A stretch of DNA of 54,496 nucleotides, from contig NZ_WHNQ01000039.1 in NCBI RefSeq assembly GCF_009362785.1, positions 1 through 54,496 of the forward strand, read 5' to 3'. Position numbers and translations under genes: made by a program. Shown in pieces: positions 32,899 to 41,272 of the stretch. The notes beneath the pieces were generated by a model. It was not told the DNA's origin. It did no database searches and saw nothing but the letters and a program-made list of their open reading frames with translations. Position 1 is the stretch's first letter. Each line of letters starts with the position of its first letter. Source of the stretch: Paraburkholderia atlantica. GTDB lineage: Bacteria; Pseudomonadota; Gammaproteobacteria; Burkholderiales; Burkholderiaceae.

Positions 32899-33798
32899 CT
32901 ACGCGCGTTGAACCTCGCCGACCGGGACCTCGGTTTCCGCTCCCGGCAATTCCACCGAAAAAAACGCGTCGAGCAGATTCGAACCCGGCCGCTCGGCGAG
33001 CCGCGTCAGCGATTCGATCATCTGCACGCGGCAATCGACCAGCGGCACCATCCGGATGCGCCGCGACTCGTTGAACTCTGCGCGCGCAATCACGCCGACC
33101 CCGATTCCCTGCGCGACCGCTTCCTCCAGCGCCTCGCGGCCATCGACGTACATGACCGGCTCGACCTGCAACGACTCGCGCACGAGCTCGATTTCCAGCA
33201 GTTGTTGGGTGACCGATTGCGGCTCGCGGAAGATCATCGGCTGTTCGACGAGTTCCGCGTAGCTGAGGCGGCGCTTCTTCGCGGCCGGATAGCTGGCCGG
33301 CACCATCGCGACCAGCGGATCGCGTCGCAACACGCGCGACTGCAAACGGCTGTGCACCTGCGGCGCGGCCGTGATCGCCGCGTCGACCACGCTCGACAGC
33401 ACGCGCTGCATGCACTCGGCCGCATTGGCGATCGACAGCGTGACGACGATCCCCGGATGCCGCCGGCGAAACGCGCCGATCAGCGCGACGGCGAGATCGG
33501 GCGCGTCGGCCGCGAGCGATAGCGAACCCGACTCCAGCCCGCCCGCCGATTCGAGCAGCTGACGCGCGTCGCGCTCGCAGCTGAGCATATGCCGCGTCAC
33601 GCTGAACAGGCGCAGCCCGAGTTCGGTCGTCGCCACGCCGCGCGGCCCGCGCTCGAACAGCTTGACGCCGTAGTCCTGTTCGAGCCGCCGCACATGGTCC
33701 GACACCGCCGGCTGCGTCAGCGACAACGCTTGTGCCGCTTTCGAAAAGCCGCCATGTTCGGCGACCGCATGAAATGCCCGCAATTGCGCGTATTGCAC
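32899..33798 (-). CDS. LysR-family regulator of the phnWX operon
   Basis: A 299-residue LysR regulator starting at GTG 33798 (preceded by GAGG) as VQYAQLRAFHAVAEHGGFS. The helix-turn-helix is SKAAQALSLTQPAVSDHVRR, and the effector domain ends GIGVGVIARAEFNES. The frame extends upstream to 33972, but that part runs into the divergent phnW promoter. It is divergent from phnW and phnX. LysR regulators in this position control 2-aminoethylphosphonate use in many proteobacteria, so the target is likely phnWX. The ligand is not proven. Confidence 0.85.
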   Translation of the reverse strand: MQYAQLRAFHAVAEHGGFSKAAQALSLTQPAVSDHVRRLEQDYGVKLFERGPRGVATTELGLRLFSVTRHMLSCERDARQLLESAGGLESGSLSLAADAPDLAVALIGAFRRRHPGIVVTLSIANAAECMQRVLSSVVDAAITAAPQVHSRLQSRVLRRDPLVAMVPASYPAAKKRRLSYAELVEQPMIFREPQSVTQQLLEIELVRESLQVEPVMYVDGREALEEAVAQGIGVGVIARAEFNESRRIRMVPLVDCRVQMIESLTRLAERPGSNLLDAFFSVELPGAETEVPVGEVQRA

Positions 33799-33834
33799 GT
33801 GTGCCTCGCCGGGATAAGTTTTTGCGATACCTTC

Positions 33835-33900
33835 ATCGATTATATCGATTTTACCGATGGACAGCGTTTCTATATCGTGTGAGGTATCGACATAGCGATA
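33835..33900. promoter_or_regulatory. Divergent operator region between LysR and phnW
   Basis: The 116-nt region between the divergent genes has ATCGAT-TAT-ATCGAT (33835-33849) and the inverted repeat TATCG-N6-CGATA (33885-33900). Both are AT-rich islands with LysR-like T-N11-A spacing. The second lies just upstream of the phnW start and the first nearer the LysR gene, the usual activation/autoregulation layout. Confidence 0.5.
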
Positions 33901-33914
33901 TCGGAGCACCCGAC

Positions 33915-35168
33915 ATGGAAAGCGCGATCGGCGGTTCAGCGGCGGCATTGAGCGTTGCGGCCGCGGCAACATCGGTCACCCGTGGCACCACCTCCTGCGC
34001 CTCGCCGGCTGGCGGCGAGCCTTACCTGCTGACACCGGGTCCGCTGACCACGGCACTATCGACGAAACAGGCGATGCTGCGCGACTGGGGCTCATGGGAC
34101 GGCGACTTTCGCGCGATGACCGCTCAGTTGCGCGCGAACCTGCTCGAAATCGCCGGCGACACCGCCGGTGACTATGACTGCGTGCCGCTGCAGGGCAGCG
34201 GCAGCTACTGCGTCGAAGCGATGCTCGGCAGTCTGATTCCGCGCGACGGCCATGCGCTCGTGCTCGCGAACGGCGCGTACGGCAAGCGCGCGGCGACCAC
34301 GCTCGGCTATCTCGGCCGCGCCTGCACGCTGCTCGACAAGGGCGACTATCTGCCGCCGCGCGGTGTCGAGGTCGAGCGCATGCTGGCCGCCGATCCGTCC
34401 ATCACGCACGTGGTCGCGATCCACTGCGAAACGAGCTCCGGCATCCTCAATCCGCTCGAAGAGATTGCCGCCGCCGTCGCGAAGCACGGCCGCAAGCTGC
34501 TGATCGATTCGATGAGCGCCTTCGGCGCGGTGCCGCTCGACGTGCGGCAGATCGCGTGCGAGGCGTTCGTGTCGTCGGCGAACAAGTGCATCGAGGGCGT
34601 GCCCGGTTTTGGCTTCGTGATCGCGCGCAAGAGCGCGCTCTCCGAGGCGAAGGGCCGCAGCCATTCGCTCGCGCTCGATCTCTACGATCAATGGGACGTG
34701 ATGAATCGCACGGGCCAATGGCGCTTCACGCCGCCCACGCATACGGTGGCGGCGTTCCTCGAGGCGCTGCGGCTTTTCAGGCTCGAAGGCGGCCAGCCCG
34801 CGCGGCTCGCGCGCTACGCGAACAATCGCGACGTGCTGGTGGCCGGCATGCACGCGCTCGGCTTCGAGCCGCTGCTCAGCGCGCACTGGCGCTCGCCGAT
34901 CATCGTGACGTTTTTCTCGCCCGCGCATCCGTCGTTCGAATTCGCGCGCTTCTACGAGCTGATGAAGGAGCAGGGCTTCATCATCTATCCGGGCAAGCTG
35001 ACGGCGGTCGACAGTTTCCGCATCGGCTGCATCGGTCTGGTCGACGAGCACGTGATGCGTCGCGTGATCGAGGCCTGCGCGCAAGCGCTGCGCGCGATGG
35101 GCGTCACGCACGGGGCGCCGCCGCCCGCCGCGCTCGACGAACGCAAGGCGCTCGCCCAGGCGGCCTGA
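33915..35168 (+). CDS. phnW: 2-aminoethylphosphonate--pyruvate transaminase
   Basis: A 417-residue PLP enzyme that transfers the amino group of 2-aminoethylphosphonate to pyruvate, giving phosphonoacetaldehyde and alanine. After YLLTPGPLTT it has PLQGSGSYCVEAML, IHCETSSGILNPLEE, the cofactor Asp in LLIDSMSAFG, and the PLP lysine in SSANKCIEGVPG. It is about 50 residues longer than the usual 367, because of an Ala/Ser-rich N-terminal extension of about 35 residues and a C-terminal tail. The extension could mean the true start is further in. It lies 48 nt before phnX. Confidence 0.93.
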   Translation: MESAIGGSAAALSVAAAATSVTRGTTSCASPAGGEPYLLTPGPLTTALSTKQAMLRDWGSWDGDFRAMTAQLRANLLEIAGDTAGDYDCVPLQGSGSYCVEAMLGSLIPRDGHALVLANGAYGKRAATTLGYLGRACTLLDKGDYLPPRGVEVERMLAADPSITHVVAIHCETSSGILNPLEEIAAAVAKHGRKLLIDSMSAFGAVPLDVRQIACEAFVSSANKCIEGVPGFGFVIARKSALSEAKGRSHSLALDLYDQWDVMNRTGQWRFTPPTHTVAAFLEALRLFRLEGGQPARLARYANNRDVLVAGMHALGFEPLLSAHWRSPIIVTFFSPAHPSFEFARFYELMKEQGFIIYPGKLTAVDSFRIGCIGLVDEHVMRRVIEACAQALRAMGVTHGAPPPAALDERKALAQAA

Positions 35169-35216
35169 GCCGCGACAGCAAACCCAATACTTTCGGATTC
35201 CCGGGGATTCAAGCAG

Positions 35217-36020
35217 ATGAAATACGTGAAGGCAGTGATTTTCGATTGGGCCGGCACGGTGGTCGACTACGGTTCACGCGCGCCGATGGGCGCCTTCGTC
35301 GAGACCTTCGAGCAGTTCGGCGTGCCGATCACGATCGACGAAGCACGCGGCCCGATGGGCATGGCCAAGCGACCGCATATCGCGGCGCTGATGGCGCTGC
35401 CGCGGGTCGCGCAGGCTTGGGCCGAGCGTCACGGCCACACGCCGACCGACGCCGATATCGACGCCGTGTACGACGTGTTCGTGCCGAAGAACATCGCGGT
35501 TGCGGCGAGTTATAGCGCGGTGATCCCGGGTGTCGCCGAAGTCGCGAGCGCACTGCGTCACGACGATATCCGCATCGGCACGACGACCGGCTATACCCGC
35601 GAGATCATCGACGAAATCGTACCGGGCGCGGCCGCGCAGGGTTTCTCGCCGGACAGCATCGTGTGCACCGGTGATACGCCGGAAGGACGGCCGTCGCCGT
35701 ACATGATCTACCGGACGCTGCCGCAGCTCGGCGTGTGGCGCGCGAAGGAGGCGATCAAGGTCGACGACACCGAGGTGGGCATCGAAGAAGGCATCAACGG
35801 CGGCACGTGGACGGTCGGCGTCGCGGTCAGCGGCAACGCGTTCGGCATGAGCGAGGCCGAGGTGAAGGCGTTGCCGGCCGACGAATTCGCCGCGCGCCGC
35901 AATGTCGCGACGGCCAGGCTGAAGGCGGCTGGCGCGCACTACGTGATCGACAGCGTCGCGGATCTGATGCCGGTCGTGTACGACATCGACGCGCGGCTCG
36001 CGCGCGGCGAGCGGCCTTGA
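35217..36020 (+). CDS. phnX: Phosphonoacetaldehyde hydrolase
   Basis: A 267-residue HAD-family enzyme that splits phosphonoacetaldehyde into acetaldehyde and phosphate. The nucleophile motif is FDWAGTVVDYG (Asp near residue 10). The Schiff-base lysine sits in GPMGMAKRPHI near residue 51. The Thr motif is GTTTGYTREI, and the acidic motif is KVDDTEVGIEEG. With phnW it completes the two-step route from 2-aminoethylphosphonate. It is convergent with the next LysR gene, 18 nt away. Confidence 0.95.
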   Translation: MKYVKAVIFDWAGTVVDYGSRAPMGAFVETFEQFGVPITIDEARGPMGMAKRPHIAALMALPRVAQAWAERHGHTPTDADIDAVYDVFVPKNIAVAASYSAVIPGVAEVASALRHDDIRIGTTTGYTREIIDEIVPGAAAQGFSPDSIVCTGDTPEGRPSPYMIYRTLPQLGVWRAKEAIKVDDTEVGIEEGINGGTWTVGVAVSGNAFGMSEAEVKALPADEFAARRNVATARLKAAGAHYVIDSVADLMPVVYDIDARLARGERP

Positions 36021-36038
36021 AGCGTCAGCCCGATAACG

Positions 36039-36968
36039 TCACTTGAAGAAACCGACCGCGAGATCGATGAACTCGCGCACCTTGCGCGGCACGAACTCGC
36101 GGCTCGGGTACACCAGCGACACTGCCACGTCGCCATTGAGCACCGCATAGCGGTCGAGCACGCGCACCAGCGTGCCGGCGCGCAACTCGTCCTCGACCAT
36201 TTCGAGCGGCAACAGCGCGATGCCCATCGCGCCGAGCGCGGCCTGCTTCTGCATGATCATGCTGTTGACCGTGAACGAGGCATCGATCGCGATGCTCTCG
36301 CCACTGTCGTCGCCGCCCCCGCTCGCGCTGCCGGCGTCGCCGTCCCGCTTGCGGAAAATCCACATCGGGCCGGTCGTGTCGAACGGCGCGGCGATCAGCC
36401 GATGCCCGTCAAGATCCGCTGGCGTTTGCGGATGACCGGCCTGCGCCAGATACGCGGCCGCGGCCACCGGCACCGCGTGCGAGTTGATCAGACGCCGCAC
36501 CACCAGCGACTCCGAGCGGATCATATGCTCGGTCACGATGCCGACGTCGAAGCCGCCTTCGAGCAGATCGACCCGTTTTTCCGTCAGCGTGACGCGCAGG
36601 TTCACCTGCGGAAAGCGTGCCTGATATTCGGCGAACAGCGGCGTCAGCCGAAACAGCGAAAAACTGCCGAGCGCGACGATGCGCAGATCACCGGCCACCT
36701 CGCGCGACGCCGTGGTCGCGCGCGACTCCACTTCCTCCAGTTCGGCGAGCAGCACGCGGCAACCGTCCGCGTATTGCGCACCGGCCTCGGTCAGCACGAC
36801 CTTGCGCGTGGTGCGTTGAAACAGCCGAATGCCGAGATGCTGTTCGAGGCTCGACACATGACGGGTAACGACCGACGTCGACACGTTCAGTTGCGCGGCG
36901 GCCTGCGCGAAGCTGCCGACATCGGCGACCTTGACGAAGGCCTGCATGGCCTGAAAAAGATTGATCAT
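36039..36968 (-). CDS. LysR-family transcriptional regulator
   Basis: A 309-residue LysR regulator (MINLFQAMQAFVKVADVGSF, helix-turn-helix AQAAAQLNVSTSVVTRHVSS). It belongs to the group whose effector domain contains GGFDVGIVTEHM and ends YPSREFVPRKVREFIDLAV. A Gly/Ser/Asp-rich insert (DGDAGSASGGGDDSGE) sits in the effector domain, which is unusual. The open frame runs upstream through the amidohydrolase region, but only as a shadow. It follows the amidohydrolase gene by 62 nt on the same strand and may regulate it. Confidence 0.85.
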   Translation of the reverse strand: MINLFQAMQAFVKVADVGSFAQAAAQLNVSTSVVTRHVSSLEQHLGIRLFQRTTRKVVLTEAGAQYADGCRVLLAELEEVESRATTASREVAGDLRIVALGSFSLFRLTPLFAEYQARFPQVNLRVTLTEKRVDLLEGGFDVGIVTEHMIRSESLVVRRLINSHAVPVAAAAYLAQAGHPQTPADLDGHRLIAAPFDTTGPMWIFRKRDGDAGSASGGGDDSGESIAIDASFTVNSMIMQKQAALGAMGIALLPLEMVEDELRAGTLVRVLDRYAVLNGDVAVSLVYPSREFVPRKVREFIDLAVGFFK

Positions 36969-37030
36969 CTGAATGCAAGAAACGTCTTTGTTGTAGCGGG
37001 CGGCGGGGCCGTGTTCGCGCCCATGCCGAA

Positions 37031-38248
37031 CTACCGCGTGAGCAGCGCGCCATCGCGCGCGACGACACGGCCGTTCGCGACCACCAGCTTGCGCACCGGC
37101 CGCGCGACGAGCGCATGCGCGAGCGTGTCGGCGTCGACCAGCACGAGATCGGCGCGCGCGCCCGGCTGCAATCCGTAAGCGTCGAATCCGCAGGCGCGCG
37201 CGGCGACGCCGCTGACGCAATCGAATGCGAGCGCGAGATCGTCGTCGCGGCGCAGGCCGTAGCGCATCGCGATCAGCATCGCCCTTTCCAGCATGTCGGG
37301 CGAGCCGTACGGCGTCCACGTGTCGCGAATCCCGTCGTTGCCGCCGAACAGCGCGACGCGGTGCGCGAGACAAGCCGTGAGCGGCGGCACCGGCACCGAC
37401 GGCGGCGCGGTGGTCAACAGCGCGACGCGCAGCTCGGCGATACGCGCGAGCAGCGCATCGCGTTCGCGCTCGGGCAGCGCGCCGAGACAGAACGCGTGAC
37501 TGACCACCACTTGCCCCTGCATGCCGTGCGCGGCGACGCGATCGAGCAGCAAACCGAGCGTGAACGCGCCGACCTCGCCGGGCTCGTGCAGATGAATGTC
37601 GATCGGTTTGCGGTGACGCTCGGCGAGCGCGAACGTCAGATCGAGCGACTTCACCGGATCGCCGTCGATCAGCGCGGGATCGAGCGCGCCAAGCACGTCG
37701 GCGCCCGCGGCCAGCGCGCGATCGAGCAGCGCGTCGGTGCCGGGCCGGCCGAGCAGCCCCGATTGCGGAAACGCGACGATCTGCAGGTCGAGCACGTCGC
37801 GCAGCGTGTCGCGCGTGGCCAGCACGCCGTCGAGATGGCGCAGGCCCGCGTCGGTGTCGATATCGACGTGCGTGCGCAGACGCGTCGTGCCGGCCGCCAG
37901 AAACGCGCGCGCGAGCGCGAGCGATTGCGCTCCCGCGTCGTGGCCGCTTTCGGCGCGCCAGCGGCGCTCGTTTTCGATGCGGTCGGTCAGCTTCGGCCCG
38001 ACTTCGTTGCGATACCAGCGCAAGCCCCAGTTGGTCTTGTCCAGATGCGTATGCCCTTCGACGAAACCGGGTAGCAGCAGCGCGTCGCCGCCGTCCTCGA
38101 CGGGCACTTCGGGCTCGCGCGGCAGAGCGTCGCCGAGCGCGGCGATCCGGCCATCGATAATCGACACCTCGACGCGCCGGCCGTCGGCGAGACGCACGTT
38201 GGTGATCAGCGAGGCGTTCGTCGTGGGGCGCGGGGCGGTCGTGGTCAT
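37031..38248 (-). CDS. Cytosine-deaminase-like amidohydrolase
   Basis: A 405-residue metal-dependent amidohydrolase. The metal motif is GFVEGHTHLDKTNW near residue 62, the third His is in DIHLHEPGEVGAF, another in VVSHAFCLG, and the Asp in FGGNDGIRDTWTPYG. These match CodA-type cytosine deaminases, and the length is close to the usual 420. The substrate may be cytosine, isocytosine or another cyclic amidine; many homologues act on other ring compounds. The start at 38248 (MTTTAPRPTTN) is chosen because the upstream frame covers the promoter region. Confidence 0.8.
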   Translation of the reverse strand: MTTTAPRPTTNASLITNVRLADGRRVEVSIIDGRIAALGDALPREPEVPVEDGGDALLLPGFVEGHTHLDKTNWGLRWYRNEVGPKLTDRIENERRWRAESGHDAGAQSLALARAFLAAGTTRLRTHVDIDTDAGLRHLDGVLATRDTLRDVLDLQIVAFPQSGLLGRPGTDALLDRALAAGADVLGALDPALIDGDPVKSLDLTFALAERHRKPIDIHLHEPGEVGAFTLGLLLDRVAAHGMQGQVVVSHAFCLGALPERERDALLARIAELRVALLTTAPPSVPVPPLTACLAHRVALFGGNDGIRDTWTPYGSPDMLERAMLIAMRYGLRRDDDLALAFDCVSGVAARACGFDAYGLQPGARADLVLVDADTLAHALVARPVRKLVVANGRVVARDGALLTR

Positions 38249-38567
38249 GGGTGGCGGGCAAGGGGAGAGAACGGGGCGAACGGGGCGCATGGGACACGCG
38301 GCCGGTGCATTGGCGCAACCCGCGATGCTACCCTGAGACGATAGTAAATCGTTCCCCGTCAGGACAGATAAAGCGTGAATTAATCCGGGAATTCGACACA
38401 CCGGAATAGCGGCGGAGGGCCGCGCCAACCGGCAAAATCCAAGGCCGGACGGCGGTTCGCGGTATACTCCCGCGTAACTTGCCTGATCGCCAGGCTTGCA
38501 CGATACTCAGCTGTTACCCCCAAATCTCCCCAAATCTCCCCGTACGTCGAGTTTAACGCTACTGCTT
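38249..38567. other. 319-base divergent promoter region with a tandem repeat before argG
   Basis: The region lies between the amidohydrolase (minus) and argG (plus). A -10-like TATACT is at 38463-38468 for argG, with no clear -35. A short hairpin GCCTG-N5-CAGGC follows at about 38482-38496. Then a perfect tandem repeat CAAATCTCCC occurs twice (38521-38530, 38531-38540), 27 nt before the argG ATG. No gene was seen. Confidence 0.5.
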
Positions 38568-39902
38568 ATGAGTACAATCCTTGAAAGTCTTCCGATCGGC
38601 CAGAAGGTCGGTATCGCGTTTTCCGGCGGCCTCGACACCAGCGCCGCGCTGCACTGGATGCGCAAGAAGGGCGCCGTGCCGTACGCCTATACGGCCAACC
38701 TCGGTCAGCCCGACGAAGACGATTACGATTCGATCCCGCGTCGCGCCACGGAATATGGCGCCGAAGGCGCGCGCCTGATCGACTGCCGCGCGCAGCTGGT
38801 CGCGGAAGGCATCGCAGCGCTGCAGTGCGGCGCGTTCCATATCTCGACGGCGGGCGTCACCTACTTCAACACCACGCCGATCGGCCGCGCCGTGACGGGC
38901 ACGATGCTGGTTGCCGCGATGAAGGAAGACGGCGTCAACATCTGGGGTGACGGCAGCACGTACAAGGGCAACGACATCGAGCGTTTCTACCGCTACGGTC
39001 TGCTCGTCAATCCGGACCTGCAGATCTACAAGCCGTGGCTCGACCAGCTGTTCATCGACGAACTCGGCGGCCGCGCCGAAATGTCCGAGTTCATGCGTCA
39101 ATCGGGCTTCGACTACAAGATGTCGGCTGAAAAGGCCTATTCGACCGACTCGAACCTGCTCGGCGCGACGCATGAAGCGAAAGATCTCGAAAGCCTCGAG
39201 TCGGGCATCAAGATCGTCAACCCGATCATGGGCGTCGCGTTCTGGCGCGACGACGTGCAGATCGTCAGGGAAGAAGTGACGATCCGCTTCGAAGAAGGCC
39301 AGCCGGTCGCGCTGAACGGCCAGACGTTCCCGAACGCGGTCGAGCTGCTGCTCGAAGCGAACCGTATCGGCGGCCGTCATGGTCTCGGCATGAGCGACCA
39401 GATCGAGAACCGCATCATCGAGGCGAAGAGCCGCGGCATCTATGAAGCCCCGGGCCTCGCGCTGCTCAATATCGCTTACGAGCGTCTCGTCACCGGCATC
39501 CATAACGAAGACACGATCGAGCAGTTCCGCGAGAACGGCCGCCGCCTTGGCCGTCTGTTGTACCAGGGCCGCTGGTTCGATCCGCAAGCGATCATGCTGC
39601 GCGAAACCGCGCAGCGCTGGGTCGCGCGTGCTATCACCGGCGAAGTGACCGTCGAACTGCGCCGCGGCAACGACTACTCGATCCTCAGCACGAAGTCGCC
39701 GAACCTCACGTATCAGCCTGAGCGTCTGTCGATGGAGAAGGTCGCATCGACGTTCTCGCCGCGCGACCGCATCGGCCAGCTGACGATGCGCAACCTCGAC
39801 ATCAAGGATACGCGCGACAAGTTGCGGATTTACTCGCAGGTGGGTCTGCTGTCGTCGAACGAGACGTCGGCACTGCCGCAGGTGAAGGGCGACAAGGAGT
39901 AA
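38568..39902 (+). CDS. argG: Argininosuccinate synthase
   Basis: A 444-residue ATP-dependent ligase that joins citrulline and aspartate to argininosuccinate in arginine synthesis. The ATP-binding P-loop is IAFSGGLDTSAAL near residue 17. The length and sequence (DEDDYDSIPRRATEYGAEGA, NIWGDGSTYKGNDIERF) match the E. coli-type subgroup of about 447 residues rather than the shorter one. ATG 38568 is chosen because the product then begins MSTILESLPIGQKVG. It stands alone and is closed by a strong terminator at 39940. Confidence 0.96.
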   Translation: MSTILESLPIGQKVGIAFSGGLDTSAALHWMRKKGAVPYAYTANLGQPDEDDYDSIPRRATEYGAEGARLIDCRAQLVAEGIAALQCGAFHISTAGVTYFNTTPIGRAVTGTMLVAAMKEDGVNIWGDGSTYKGNDIERFYRYGLLVNPDLQIYKPWLDQLFIDELGGRAEMSEFMRQSGFDYKMSAEKAYSTDSNLLGATHEAKDLESLESGIKIVNPIMGVAFWRDDVQIVREEVTIRFEEGQPVALNGQTFPNAVELLLEANRIGGRHGLGMSDQIENRIIEAKSRGIYEAPGLALLNIAYERLVTGIHNEDTIEQFRENGRRLGRLLYQGRWFDPQAIMLRETAQRWVARAITGEVTVELRRGNDYSILSTKSPNLTYQPERLSMEKVASTFSPRDRIGQLTMRNLDIKDTRDKLRIYSQVGLLSSNETSALPQVKGDKE

Positions 39903-39939
39903 AGCGGCGCGTCTGATTACCTGAACGTCGCATCGATCG

Positions 39940-39974
39940 ATGGGCCGGCTCGCGAGAGCCGGCCCATTTTCTTT
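39940..39974 (+). terminator. Rho-independent terminator of argG
   Basis: ATGGGCCGGCTC (39940-39951) and GAGCCGGCCCAT (39956-39967) form a perfect 12-bp stem with a GCGA tetraloop, followed by TTTCTTT. It lies 38 nt after the argG stop. This is the clearest terminator in the window. Confidence 0.9.
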
Positions 39975-40081
39975 GGGGCCGGCGGATGCGCTCCGGCGCG
40001 GGCGCGCGATCCCACATTCTGTGCTCAAGTTTGGCGTGCCTATGCCGTTGACATAAGCTAATCCCATTCTGGAACCCTTCC

Positions 40082-41113
40082 GTGCAACTCGCTCACAGTA
40101 ACGACCGCCTCGCCAGCCGGATGCCAGTCGACTCGACCGCCGGCGGCGAACCCGAGGTGGAGTCTTCGGTCATCGAGTGGCTGTTGCACGACGACCAGGT
40201 GATGCGCGAGTGCTTCACGCACGCGGCGGAGATTCTGAAGAGCGTGACCGGCGCGGCGATTACCGCGATCGTGCTGCTCGACGAGGAGTATCAGCACTAT
40301 CGCGCCGAGGTCGGCATGGCGATGCCGCTCGTCACGCGTGCGCGTTCGCTCGCCGACTACGCAGTGCGCGACGCCGATCTGTTCGTGATCGAGGATGCGC
40401 ACAACGACAGCCGCTTCGGCGAATGCATGCTGGTCAAGCGTCATCCGTTCGTGCGCTTTTACGCGGCGATCGCGTTGCGCGCGACGAACGGCGAGATCGT
40501 TGGCGCTCTGTGCGCGATGGACCCGGCGCCGGGCCGGCTCGACGCGGGCCAGCGTGGCGTGTTCTACCACCTGCGCGCGATGATCGAGAACGATCTGAAG
40601 ATGCGCACGGCCACCGCGATCGATCCGCTCACGCAGTTGTACAACCGGCGCTTTCTGCTCGAAACCATCGCCCGACGCTGGAAGGAGGCGCGTGACGGTG
40701 ACGTGATGGGCTCGGTGGTCGTCGACGTCGACTGGTTCAAGCAGTACAACGACACCTACGGTCATCAGGCCGGCGATCATTGTCTGCGGCTGGTCGCCTC
40801 GGTGATGCAGGCCGCCGCCGACAGCGAGCACTTCGTGGTCGGGCGTATGGGCGGCGAGGAGTTCGGGCTGGTGGTGCTCGACGCGCAAAGGTCGATGCTC
40901 GAAGACACGCTCGAAACGCTGCGCCAGGGCGTGGCGGACCTCGCGATCGAACATCGCGCGTCGCCGCTCGGGGTGGTGACGGTCAGCATTGGCGCATCGC
41001 TTACATGTATCAGCGACTTGTCGCGGCCCGCGCATCGGGACGGTTTCGCGAGCGCCGACCGGGCGTTGTATCGCTCGAAGCATAACGGGCGAAATCGCGT
41101 GACGATGGCGTAG
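40082..41113 (+). CDS. GAF-GGDEF diguanylate cyclase
   Basis: A 343-residue soluble protein. A GAF sensor domain runs from about residue 35 to 165 (AAEILKSVTGAAITAIVLLD ... YAAIALRATNGEIVGALCAM). A GGDEF domain follows (DPLTQLYNRRFLLE, VVDVDWFKQYNDTYGHQAGD) with active-site motif GGEEF and a C-terminal ADRALYRSKHNGRN. The intact GGEEF predicts synthesis of cyclic di-GMP; I see no inhibitory RxxD five residues before it. The GTG at 40082 is the longest start; an ATG at 40121 is possible. No operon partner is evident. Confidence 0.87.
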   Translation: MQLAHSNDRLASRMPVDSTAGGEPEVESSVIEWLLHDDQVMRECFTHAAEILKSVTGAAITAIVLLDEEYQHYRAEVGMAMPLVTRARSLADYAVRDADLFVIEDAHNDSRFGECMLVKRHPFVRFYAAIALRATNGEIVGALCAMDPAPGRLDAGQRGVFYHLRAMIENDLKMRTATAIDPLTQLYNRRFLLETIARRWKEARDGDVMGSVVVDVDWFKQYNDTYGHQAGDHCLRLVASVMQAAADSEHFVVGRMGGEEFGLVVLDAQRSMLEDTLETLRQGVADLAIEHRASPLGVVTVSIGASLTCISDLSRPAHRDGFASADRALYRSKHNGRNRVTMA

Positions 41114-41197
41114 TGGACGTTCGCGATGGCGCCGGTACGGCTCTATCGTCAGTCATAGCGGCAATGGCCTATAGGACCAACGTCCCATTTCCAACCG

Positions 41198-41212
41198 TTG
41201 CCATCGTGGCAA
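41198..41212. promoter_or_regulatory. Short palindrome upstream of the MltF-like gene
   Basis: TTGCCA-TCG-TGGCAA is a perfect 6-bp-arm palindrome in the 159-nt gap between the GGDEF gene and the transglycosylase gene, 61 nt before the latter's ATG. A role as operator is possible; nothing identifies a regulator. Confidence 0.3.
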
Positions 41213-41272
41213 TATCGAAGCGCGTAGTGAACGTCGACGCAGTCGCCGGGTGCGGCAGCAGGGCTTTTTACG

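Noticed and set aside
36039..38318. A 759-codon minus-strand open frame that appears to fuse a long Arg-rich protein to a LysR regulator
   Set aside because: The first part is an out-of-frame shadow of the amidohydrolase gene, with Arg/Ala-rich composition typical of GC-rich off-frames. Only the LysR part from 36968 is real.
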